Source: Trichinella spiralis (lineage: Eukaryota; Nematoda; Enoplea; Trichinellida; Trichinellidae). From it: a DNA stretch of 64,000 bases. Made by a program: the position numbers and the translations under genes. The stretch spans positions 10,778,067-10,842,066 of the forward strand of contig CM012954.1 of NCBI GenBank assembly GCA_000181795.3, given 5' to 3'. The stretch's first letter is position 1. Every line of letters begins with the position of its first letter. Below, one piece after another: positions 1 through 10,378 of this stretch. Under the pieces are notes generated by a model. The model was not told where the DNA came from. It made no database searches and saw only the letters and a list, made by a program, of their open reading frames with translations.

Positions 1-1166
1 GTTAAAATTGTGTGAGTAATTGGGCTATTTTTCTTTTATCAGTTTTAAATTATTTTTGAAATATATTTTATCTCCTTTGAACTTTAATGAAAGTGAAATT
101 TTATTTCATAAATTTTGCTTTTCGAAGGCTGAAATGAAAACATTTTTTTCTGATCTTTCCGTTTATCAATTTAGCGAAATGCAATTGCATTTCGTTGGCG
201 TACGAATTTCAATTTTATGAATTTTGAAGTTTCCTTTCTTTATGTACGACTGACATTATTTAAGGAAGAATTTTAACAATTGAACTTTTTAGTAAATGTA
301 AATCTATCATGATAAGATGCATGCAGCTGTACAGCCGACTTTTTCGACCGTTATACAGTTTGGTTAACTAAATAATATCGCCGATGACCGACTACAAATG
401 CAATTATATGCTACTACTTGCAGGTAAGTTTCTTTTTTTCCTGGCATTTTTTGGCGCGAATTTTTAAAGTACCTGAATGTTTTTACGTTTTTTCTCCTAA
501 GTGGGTCATTTTTGTAAGTTTTTTTTTGAATTTCGATTCAAGATTAAGCAGCTGTTTTTAAATGTGAAATAACATTTCCGTGAGTTTTGGTTTTGCTGAA
601 ATATTTTATACACCAATTTCAGCTTTATTTTTTAAAATATATATATATATACTTCAGAATTCAAACAAATTTGTAAAGTTTATTTATTAGTTCATATCGT
701 GTTGTACAGCTTTGAAAATAAATGAGGCTAATAATTCCATGTCAATTTATCGAAAATAAGTGTGGTATTTATTTTTCTTCGTTCATATTTCAAAACATTT
801 ATCTGGGTTACAGTATGTAGATTCGAATTCAAAATTGCCACGTAGAAGGTACGGTAGAAAGTAAGGTTGTTGTACTCTGAAGGACATGAACGTTTGGAGA
901 ATTGTTTGAAATTTCTCCAACACAACACTTGCAATGGCATATTAGAGATTTAAATGAAATTTACCCGAATTTTCATACTTCAATGGTACAGAAAGTGTTT
1001 TGAATAATTAATTCCAAGTAGCCAGCAAAAATGGGCAACATGCCAATGATTGTATTGTTGATCAGTTTTATTTGGATAAACCTGAAAGCTGTGGAGAGTG
1101 AGTGAGGAAGAATGAAATGAACTTTTAAAAGAATAACAAAGAAAACAGCAACAGCATCAAACACAT
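1..1166. other. Left-edge noncoding stretch with claudin-like gene 3' end
   Basis: No gene can be supported here. A minus-strand AATAAA (TTTATT at 1067-1072) lies about 95 nt past the claudin-like stop codon and is a plausible poly(A) signal. On the plus strand, ATG at 384 opens 13 codons ending at a good donor (GTAAGTTT at 424), but no partner exon is visible, so it is not called. The rest is AT-rich with short poly(T) and TA runs. Confidence 0.5.
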
Positions 1167-4093
1167 TCAGACGGTTGTGTTGTGATGGACGTTGTTCATT
1201 TTGCTGGTTTGCCATGGTTTGTTGGTCCGTTTTTGTTGACTGTGAATCACGAATATTAATATTGCGCAGATAATGCTGCAAAACAACGCAGCAATTTGCA
1301 ATATTGCACCACCAGCGGCTAGCCAAAACGAGTAGCCCAATGTTTGCTGAAATGCAGAAAAACATTGTTAATTTCATTATGTCTTTCTGCTCATCTTACA
1401 ACTACAAAACAGAATGTGCATTTTTTGATATGCTTTTTACATTTTAAATATCAAATATTTTTTATCTGCGGTCAAACAGAACTTGAAATCAAAAGCTCCA
1501 TGTTGAAATTGAAACATGATGATAAACAGCTAAACTATTTGATGAGATTCATTGGCAAACTGGATATTTTGCACATATTTTCAAAAGTTTGTGCAAATTG
1601 TGTGAACTTCTGATCTAGAAACGACAATCTGCAAGTGTGATCTGTTTCTATGAAAAATTAATTTATCCACAACTTGACATGCTAATTTTAGCAGACTATG
1701 TGTGGAACTAGAAATCAATTTGACAAAATAGCTATGCTGAGAATTTTATTGAGATTTTTTTTCGGCTTTTGTAATTTACATTATTTCATTTGTCTTCATT
1801 TTTTTCTTCAAAACTAGAATAGCCAAAATATGAATAATATAAATAAACCAAAACAAGCGTAGCTGTTTTGGTAGTACTATCGACAACAGGAGCTGTTGTC
1901 AGTTGACTTCTTGAGGCGGTGATTGCACTGTTTGTCAATGAGAAATGGAAATTTTGTTCTGATGATTTAATGTTGTAAAAGAATTGCAAATTTTGAAGTT
2001 AAACAAAAAGAGGAAGAAAAAGTTGAAAAATGGAAGGCTTTATTAAAAGTATTTTGATATTGAAATAGATATTCGTCGTTGTGGAACTTTTCAATTTAGT
2101 CAGTGCAAAGTTAGACAATTTACTGCTAATTCTTTTGCAAATCATGCATAGCTGATAAAGTTGTTTACGCCTGGAATTGAAAATGCATCACCACTGTTCA
2201 TAAATAATATTATTAAACTGTTTGTTTGTTTGTGTTTGTCACGTGACAGGAAGTGTGGAAAACAACAATTCAAGATTATAACGTCAAATATGATGAAATA
2301 TATATTATGCTGATAAAATTATTCACAAAGTGTATATAAGAAGCTGAACTGTAGAATGGTGGTTATTGGTTTGAAAAATGGCCAGTTATAAAAATGTGAG
2401 CGAGAACATTTTATAGTCGTTGAGTAAGCAAATGTAAACATGTTTGTTCTGAGATGCATTTCCAATTGAAAACAATTTCACAATTGAACTGTATTAAATT
2501 TGATAATATACAACACAGTTGGGGCAATCAAGGCCAAAAATAATATTAACAGTTTTTTATATTCTACTACAATAGAGAGAGATAGAGTTAGATGGTGTTT
2601 GTATGAAACAATTTTTTTTGTTCAAACTTTACCACACTTTGAATTATGCTTAAAATGTTTAAGGTGAATTTAGAATTAATTGTTCCAAAAATTGCTTAAA
2701 AGGTGTTCACCCCAAATATGCTGCATCGGTATGTTTAAAAATAAGGAAAGAAAAAATTCTTTTTCTGTCGTTTACGTTGACACTGAAAACGTAGTTAGTT
2801 GTTCGTGGAATTTCTTTATTTTCATTTGCTCAAACACTGAAAAGTAAGTCTACTTTGAAATTTTTGTGGGTCATGCAAAGATTGCAAACGTGGGCTAGTT
2901 TTTCTTTCAATTTTGTGCCATTCATTTCAAATAGATGTCATTTATATATATATATTGCTCTGCTGAAAGCTTGTTAGGAAAATATTTAAGAAAAAAAAAT
3001 TATAATTTTGAATATCTATTTCATGCATCATTATTGAATAATGACTAAAAAAATAATAATATTGAATTAGTAGCAAGTGTGTGTGTGTGTGTTGAAAATA
3101 TTCTCAGATTTATGATTAATAATATACGTATTGGATAGGTCTGTTTGTTGCTTTGTTGAACAAGTTAGCCAGTTGTCCTTTAGTGGGGTAGAATTTCCTG
3201 GTGATCATCACATCTAGCATTTGGAAGAAAGAATATCAACTTTTAAAAATATAGATATTGTCATGTTGCTTACTGAATCAAATTATAAGAAAACTGATAT
3301 AAGAACATTTCGGGAGGGAAGTTTTGTCGATGATCTCAAATCACTCGCCATTTGATGAGCGGAAAAGGAAAAATCCCTCTAATCTTTCACGTGATTTACG
3401 GAATTATAATAAATATGCGACCAGAAGAGGAGAGAACAACAAAAGACGGCTTACCTCGTAACTTTCGGTCAATTCAATGACAATTCTATTCTCTACTGCC
3501 TGAGACATGCGGAAGAATACAATGATGCCGGCAGCAGTAGTAAAAGCTGAAAATGGAAATAATTTGAAAAGATGAATATATGGATATATGTATATATGAA
3601 TTACCAGCAAAAGTGTTGGTGATTGCCCAGAGAACTGCACTCAGCCGAGGGCAACATATACAATAGGATATGAACAAACCGATCAAAGAGAACAACCCTC
3701 CGCCGCTGAGCAAGGATAAGGTTATAATTTGCCATGCTAAATGAGGAAAGATGAGAGAGAATAAATAATTTTTGGTTGATTTGCATTGATTCATTCATCG
3801 CACTCACTTTTCGGCGCATGGGCACTGCCCTCTTTGCCAGTTTGCTTGGCGTTGAATTTGTAAGAGCACGACCAGCCGCCCGATCCGGCAGCGTGGACAA
3901 TGCCCGATCGTTGGCTTTGGACACAGTCCAACCAAAGGCCATGCTGGTGGAAAGTCTGGGATTCCATGCTGAAATAGACCTCCTGCCAGGCTGGGGTGAG
4001 CAGTGCGGTCAGGATGAGTCCAATGGCGACCAGTTGGAACAACGAACCGATCACTTGAACAGTGATCCGCATAGCATTCAACCAGCTTGCCAT
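1167..4093 (-). CDS. Claudin/TMEM47 (VAB-9)-like four-span membrane protein
   Basis: Four coding exons on the minus strand, 4093-3808, 3736-3605, 3546-3455 and 1346-1167, join in frame to 229 aa. Exon 1 (ATG 4093) has membrane segment 1, then an extracellular loop with a PAW tryptophan and the claudin-type GLWLDC motif; the second loop cysteine (GWSC) follows after 18 residues, wider than the usual 8-10. Exon 2 begins segment 2 with WQIITLSLLSGG, resembling the TMEM47/VAB-9 start of this segment; exon 3 carries segment 3; exon 4 carries segment 4 (GYSFWLAAGG onward). The last intron is 2.1 kb. The tail ends in Thr-Thr-Val, a class I PDZ ligand as in claudins. Family members act at epithelial junctions or as channel regulators. 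The superfamily is clear; the exact subfamily (claudin or TMEM47) is not. Confidence 0.85.
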
Positions 4094-4106
4094 ATTGACG
4101 ACGACA

Positions 4107-4108
4107 CT
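4107..4108 (-). other. Splice acceptor 13 nt upstream of the claudin-like ATG
   Basis: On the minus strand a T-rich run ends in AG here, 13 nt before the ATG at 4093. A minus-strand donor (GGCAAG|GTGAGT, exon end 4781) could supply a 5' untranslated exon; alternatively this is a spliced-leader acceptor. Confidence 0.45.
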
Positions 4109-4585
4109 AATGATTGAACCAATAAAATTACCAGTTGTGATTTTTCTGTTTTGCTTTTCTTATATCTCGGTTGTTGTTGTTGTTGTTGAACGGAAGCAAA
4201 AACAAAACAACAAGGCAGTAAACAAAGCTTATTAGGATGTATACCGAGTTGTATAAGCTGTGAAAATTTGCAAATCACTCGCTTGTTGTTGATCGTTGCA
4301 CAGCTGGTTGAAGTTCAACAAAATGATGCTTATTCAAGTACCCCAAGTGGGGGGAAAAATAAGTTGGCGGGCAGAGATCACTGAGAACAATTTTTGAAAA
4401 TCGTTTCAACAACAGCTGTGAAGCTCGCTGCTTGCTACGATGACGAACAACCGGCCGACTGAGACTGCTGCGACCAGTTTGCGTTTCTCATTTATCACTT
4501 GATTTTTCCAAACTGCTTCTGCTTCAGCTTCTTCGACAACTGCTCCTTCTATCAAACTGCTCGACTAATAACAAACAATATTAAA

Positions 4586-4605
4586 ACTATACTATACTAT
4601 ACTAT
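4586..4605. repeat. ACTAT pentanucleotide microsatellite
   Basis: Four tandem copies of ACTAT/TATAC-type units, degenerating into related TATTA units downstream. Confidence 0.8.
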
Positions 4606-5648
4606 ATTATACTATCTGTATATACGCTCGCATTGGAATATAGTCGACTGCAGATGGGTCGCATTTTTATCATAATAAGTCCGAGTTTGAAAGTCGCCCA
4701 CACTGTACATTTTTCGACCAATCACACGAGGCGATGACTCATTCACGACAAGGAAAAAAAATAAAATCAACAATACTCACCTTGCCAGTGATATGCACCT
4801 TGTCAAAACCGGTTACTGAATCAGCACAACAACAAACAAAATGGAAAATTTTCCCACCGGCGATGAATCATTCACACTGATGAAATTATTGTTTCTTTGT
4901 TTATTTTTTTTATTTAATGCAAAAATATTTTCTCTCCCTCTCTTTCTCCAAAACAACAAACCACCAACTTCACTCGTCATTGATTCATTGTAAATATTTC
5001 GTCATGGATATTTTTTGTTGTTGTTGTTGTTGTTGTACATGGTCGAAAATTTCTAATAATTGACAAGCCAAAAAAAAGAAAACAAATATTCTATTTATTT
5101 ATTTAAATTATATTTTAATATATTGTTTATTTGTTGAAAATTTTTGCTCAATTCAAGGTTACTTCAAGGAAAAAAAGGTTGTTTATTCATTCACAAGTTT
5201 AGTCAAGTTTTCGTTCAAATGTGTTCAACATTCATTTAACAATATTTGTGATAATTTAAATTATTCAAAATTTTACAAATATCAGTTTTGATAACAAAAT
5301 TCATTTTTTGAAATGAAATTATTATACTTCTCGTTTGATTTTTGACAAAATATATAAAAAGTTGTTGTTTGTTTATTTTTGATTCATCATTTTTACAAAT
5401 ATACACAACCAATTTGTTCTTTCTATTCGTCTTTCCATGATAGTTGAAATCAATTTCACTTTTCAACTTTGCCCAATGATCGTTTGATTGATCGTTTGAT
5501 GTCATGAAAATTATTCATTTGCAAAAAGTAAATATTCTAAATCGGGTTGAATAAACAATTTTTCGGTGGAAAATTGTCCAAATTTAAGATACAATTTGCC
5601 AATGATTAATTTTTGCCAACAATTTTCAAATTGCTGCCTAAAATCATT

Positions 5649-5679
5649 TTGTTTATTTGTTTGTTTGTTTGTTTGTTTA
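5649..5679. repeat. TTTG tetranucleotide microsatellite
   Basis: Roughly seven tandem GTTT/TTTG units. A similar tract occurs at 6478-6507, so this is a recurrent repeat type in the intergenic DNA. Confidence 0.85.
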
Positions 5680-6477
5680 TTTTTGTCGACATTTGTGATT
5701 TCACGCAAGACCGACTAAATTCCACTGCGCGAACGTCTTTGTTGTCAATTGATGATAATTATAAATTTCGTTCGTTCGACAAAAAGATTGATTGTTTTTA
5801 TTCGATCATAACAAATGTGAATATTGATTGGAATTCATAAATTTTTGAAAATTTGCTTTGCAAAATTTTTATTTTTTCATTTTGCATATTGACACTTGAA
5901 CACACTTTAATGCATGTGAAATGAAAACTTTTGAAAGGTTGTTTTACGGTATACAGTTAAATTTGAAATTGGCCATCGAATAGGAAAACGTAAAAGATTG
6001 GCGATTCGTTGACCAGTTTTATTGTCCAAACAAACGTCAGTTGTAGTCAAAAATTATACACATACAGCTTATCAAAATGTTGTTGATTAGTGATAATTAT
6101 CCAAATCGGTTCAGTTTTTGTTCAGTCCATTTTAAATCATCTTTCTATGATTTGATAATCTGATCAGAACAGATATTTTTTTCTTGTTCAACAAATTCAC
6201 CAGTTACAGTACATTTAAACTGCCTCGAAAGTTTAAATTCAATTGTTTACGGTGGTTGTTCAACTAACCTAAGCGTTGTTAAATCTACTCTGTGTTTGCC
6301 CGTAAGAAATCGATAATTTTCCGTTGCAGTGTCTTTATTGTCCGCTGCTTTGCATCCTCGCTGAGTTGTCAGAATTAGCTATACAAGGCTTACAGGCATA
6401 TCTATATATACATATTGGCTGGCGTTAAACCAAAGTAAATTCATCAAGCACAATGGCTGTTGTCATAATTGTGTTTA

Positions 6478-6507
6478 TCTGTTTGTTTGTTTGTTTGTTT
6501 GTTTGTC
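6478..6507. repeat. GTTT tetranucleotide microsatellite
   Basis: Seven tandem GTTT units upstream of the carboxypeptidase gene. Confidence 0.85.
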
Positions 6508-7590
6508 GTGGTTGATTTGAAAATTTAAAAACTAATATAATAATTAAAAAAAGAAATGAAAAACACCGTACAAAGTTGTGTTTGAAAAATAAGAATTTTC
6601 AAACTTCAGTTATGGTCAAAATTTTTCTCTTAAACTCTAAAGATTTGACAGGTTACTGCCTTTTTTTTCGCCTTTTACGAATCGACATGCAAATTTTGTC
6701 CGCTTGATGATTTTTTTAAATCAACGCTGACGTCACTGATAATACAGCGAAGATGTTGAAAAGCGATCTCCAGTGGCTTAGAAAATTTGTTGTAAAATTT
6801 ATCTATCGTTCCCTCTTATTGAATCAACGTGATCGAATTTTAATATTTCTTTCTCATTCACAAAAGAAAATAGTATAAATACAAAATTATTATTATTTGC
6901 CCAAATTATAGCATATAAATTTATTTTTCAACAAGTTGCAAATTTCTTACAAGATTTTTAATTTCAAGGGAATTTCACATTAACGAGTTCAATTCAATTT
7001 TTCAAATTGTTGTTGTTGTTATTGTTGTTCACTGAACAGTTAATTAAATTTCAGCTTGTTTGGCGTGATTGAGTTGAATTTTTTTCCACGAAGATTTAAA
7101 TGAATTTGAATTTTTTTTTGAATAATTTATTATTTTTTTTCAAGTTGAAATTTTAAAATGCAAATTTTTCAACGTGATAAAAAGAGAATACGACATTTCA
7201 ACTTTTTCTTCTGTTCTACAGTATGAAAAGGAAAAGAACTTTTTGTCCATTAATGAAATGACCAGCGAATCGATATTGTTGACAAGAATTGATGTTGAAA
7301 TGTTTGTAGACAGTGTTGGGTTTAAAAAAGAAAAAGCCTATTGCGCTTTTTTTATTTCTGATAAAGCCAAAACGCCCACGCTTTGCTATTAGCATTATTA
7401 TTGCCAGTGTTGTAATGGTGCTTACTAGCTGCTGAGCTACTGCTGAGATCGATGGATGAACTTGCGTCATTTCAACAATCAATCGATTACTTCCTTTTGT
7501 CATTGTCGCGTGCTTTTCATTTTACTTCCAATTCTTTGAAAACGCTTCTTCGATTCTCAAGACGTTCACGATTTTGAATTTGTACCTTTT

Positions 7591-7592
7591 AG
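7591..7592 (+). other. Splice acceptor 26 nt upstream of the carboxypeptidase ATG
   Basis: A pyrimidine-rich run ending in TTTTAG places an acceptor here, so the mature 5' untranslated region would be only 26 nt long plus whatever is spliced on. This fits either a cis-spliced leader exon or a spliced-leader trans-splice site. Confidence 0.5.
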
Positions 7593-7618
7593 GCACCGGT
7601 TGCCAGGCGTTGAACAGC

Positions 7619-9839
7619 ATGTTGCTGCTGTGGTTGACGTGGATTGTTCTGCTCGTCGAACCGGGATTTGGTCTGCATTTCACTTATCACAATTCTGACC
7701 AACTTGAACAAGCTCTGGACAACATCCACTCGAGATGTCCACAAATCAGTCGCGTCTATTCAATAGGCGAAAGTGTCGAAAGTCGACCACTGTCTGTTGT
7801 GGAATTTTCCCTACATCCTGGCAAGCACGAACCACGTAAGCATTTTTTGGACTTGTTTCCAATATGCTCGTTATTGATTTTTTGAAAACCCATGTTAATT
7901 TAGTGACAACGACTGATTAGTGGTTTGGTCAAAATATATATATTTGTTTTTTCATCAACTTGTTGTAAATAAATAATCAGTGAAAATTTCCGTTCATAAT
8001 TTTAGTAAAGCCAGAATTCAAATATGTGGCCAACATGCATGGCAATGAAGCGATCGGACGTGAATTGCTTCTTCATCTTGCCGACTATCTCTGCGAAATG
8101 TACAATCGGAAAGATGCAGAAATTCAAAAATTGATCAACATTACAAGAATTCATCTACTTCCTAGTATGAATCCGGATGGTTTTGAAAAAGCATTAACTT
8201 TTGTAAACGCATATATATATTGTTTATGTATTTACTGTTTTCTATATTCTATTTATTGTAGAAAGGTTTGAACGATTGGGTTATCGGTAGAGAAAATGCA
8301 AATGGTGTAGATTTGAATCGCAATTTTCCCGATTTGGATAGTTTGTTATATCTGTTCGAACGTGAAGGCATTCCGTTGAATTCTCATTTGTTGCAATTCT
8401 TCTCTGACAGTGGTCCGGTAAATAAATAAAATTTTAATCAAAACTAATAATAATAATAAATATTTCCATTTCAATATTGTACAGTTGGAACCGGAAGTTC
8501 GCGCTGTCGGCAGATGGATTTTGCTTATTCCATTCGTATTGTCGGCTAATATGCACGAAGGGGATTTGGTAGCAAATTATCCGTTTGATTTGAGTCGAGA
8601 TGGAACTGAACAACGCTATTCGAAAACTTCAGACGATGATGTTTTCAAGTATTCGAGAAATAAATAAACAATTATGATTTTAATTAAAATTTTTTTTCAG
8701 ACATTTAGCAATGTCTTATTCAACTAAGCACGCCAATATGGCTGATCCAAACCATGAACCGTGTCCATTGGCTGGAGAAGATTTTTCACGCCGTGGCGGC
8801 ATTACAAACGGAGCTCGGTGGTATTCAGTTCGTGGAGGTGAGAAAATTCCAAATAAAAAAATTTTCCAAATAAAAATATTAAAAGCAAGCCTTGTAATTA
8901 TTTTCAAGGAATGCAAGATTTTAATTATTTGGCGTCGAATTGTTTTGAAATTACTCTCGAACTTGGCTGCGATAAAATGCCAGATCCGAGCAAATTGAAG
9001 CAAGCTTGGGAAGATAACAAAAATGCACTGCTTAATTTCATCTGGCAGGCAAGTGATTATTGAATTGACTAATGCAAACATGCAAATGATGATCGAATTA
9101 TCTATTATGAACTTTTCAGGTTCACATCGGTGTTAAAGGCTTAATCAAAGATAAAAAATCAGGAGAGCCAATTGCATTTGCAAATGTTTACGTGGTGAAC
9201 ATTACCAACGCGAACAGTCCCGTATTCATTGAACACAGTGTCAAATCCGGTATGCAGTTTTGTAATTTGTATTATTTTTTATTAATTTTTGTCATTTTTT
9301 TAGCAGTCGATGGTGATTATTGGCGTCTCCTAACGCCAGGAACGTACAATATTACCGTTTTGGCTGAAGGCTATTTGTCCAACACTAAAACTGTAAAAGT
9401 GATCAACGGCAAACATACCGAAGCAGTCAGACTTGACTTTTACTTGACACCTGTGGAATATGGTGAGCAACAACGAATCCAAGATTCTGATCTCCAGTTT
9501 ATTCCTCTCCAAGGGGATACAAATTTTCCGAGTGTAAGAATTCTTTTTTTTTCTGTTATTTGTCTTGTCTTGTCATATGTATGTCTTATATATGTATATA
9601 TTATATTCATCTATATTTGTCTGCTTTTACAACAATTGTCTAGTGTTGTGTTGTGGTCGTGGTGGTTCTTGTCGAAAAATTTTCCCTATCATCATCATCA
9701 TCATCATTCGAATGATGCAAACGTAGCAATTGCTTAATTACTGAACACTTTATAGGAATACTTCACTGGTAATGATCGTTATGTTGTAAGTGACGACTCT
9801 GATGTGGATGATGTAGAGGAAGGATTGAAAATGTATTAA
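7619..9839 (+). CDS. egl-21: Carboxypeptidase E/EGL-21-like M14 metallocarboxypeptidase
   Basis: Nine exons, 7619-7835, 8006-8202, 8262-8417, 8485-8648, 8701-8837, 8909-9048, 9120-9249, 9304-9533 and 9756-9839, give 484 aa, close to carboxypeptidase E. The start is the first ATG after the acceptor at 7592 and opens a signal peptide ([18 protein letters not shown]). The M14 catalytic domain shows the zinc motif HGNE, the NPDGFE block, substrate-binding NRNFPD, the third zinc ligand in [10 protein letters not shown] and the catalytic Glu in NCFEITLEL. The C-terminal transthyretin-like domain of this subfamily follows ([14 protein letters not shown]), then an acidic tail. The family removes C-terminal Lys/Arg from neuropeptide and hormone precursors in secretory granules. 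Intron 6 is GC-AG, and intron 7 ends in a tandem acceptor. The residue after the third zinc ligand is Glu where Gly is usual. Confidence 0.93.
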
Positions 9840-10378
9840 TAATCTTCCTCTTTCTCTTCAATTAAAAAAGTTTTACAGTTTTTTCATCTTTCAAATTGCA
9901 ATTATCGTCTGTGTTGTGTCAATTTTGTTGTCTGTTGTCAACTTTTCGTACAAGTAATGTGACCTAACAGCTAACCGTGCACGGACGGATAAGCCACCAG
10001 CAGCAGTGGATATTATGGTTTATCTTGCTACTTGTGCCGTTTCAAAATTGCATCATGATCACACGAAACTATTTATAACATTTATGCTATTCCTTGAATA
10101 AATGAAACAAATGTTCAACAGCAGCAATTATGATCATTATCATTAATAATACTGTTGTTGTTTATCACGAATCCCAAATCAAGGAGGAGAGAATTTATTT
10201 GCTCACTGTTCACGGCAAGAAAAAGCATAATTTTTTATATTTTCAAATTCAACTTTTATGAGATTTTCCCCTTTTGTTTGCTTGTTTCACAACAGCAGTC
10301 AGGTTGAGGTAGTCAGTCGTTGGTTTTTGTTCTTTGAATACAGATTTGAGCAGAAGAAGAAGAAAAAGAAGAAGCGCC
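9840..10378. terminator. Convergent 3' region with facing poly(A) signals
   Basis: The carboxypeptidase (+) and glutamate receptor (-) genes converge here. A plus-strand AATAAA lies at 10097-10102 and a minus-strand AATAAA (TTTATT) at 10194-10199, so the two transcripts probably end within about 100-200 bp of each other. No other coding signal is seen. Confidence 0.5.

Larger units (their letters stand above)
4109..7590. other. Divergent intergenic region between claudin-like and carboxypeptidase genes
   Basis: About 3.5 kb between two divergently transcribed genes, probably holding both promoters. It contains a candidate minus-strand 5' untranslated exon ending at 4781 and several simple repeats: GTT at 4170-4188, ACTAT at 4586-4605, TTG at 5015-5036 and TTTG-type repeats at 5649-5679 and 6478-6507. 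Short reading frames here show no family resemblance. Confidence 0.5.

Noticed and set aside
728-940. 70-codon minus-strand open frame beyond the claudin-like gene
   Set aside because: It lies past the likely poly(A) site, has no family resemblance, and is AT-rich with no usable splice partner.
973-1377. 134-codon minus-strand frame with hydrophobic stretches
   Set aside because: It is the wrong frame over the last claudin-like exon; the correct frame (1346-1167) gives the conserved fourth membrane segment.
1786-1989. 67-codon minus-strand frame inside the last claudin-like intron
   Set aside because: It has an acceptor-like CAG, but the flanking exons join perfectly without it and the content is low in complexity.
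9192-9737. Continuous 181-codon reading through carboxypeptidase exons 7 and 8
   Set aside because: It includes intron 7 sequence and ends in a His repeat from the following intron; the spliced model matches the family.
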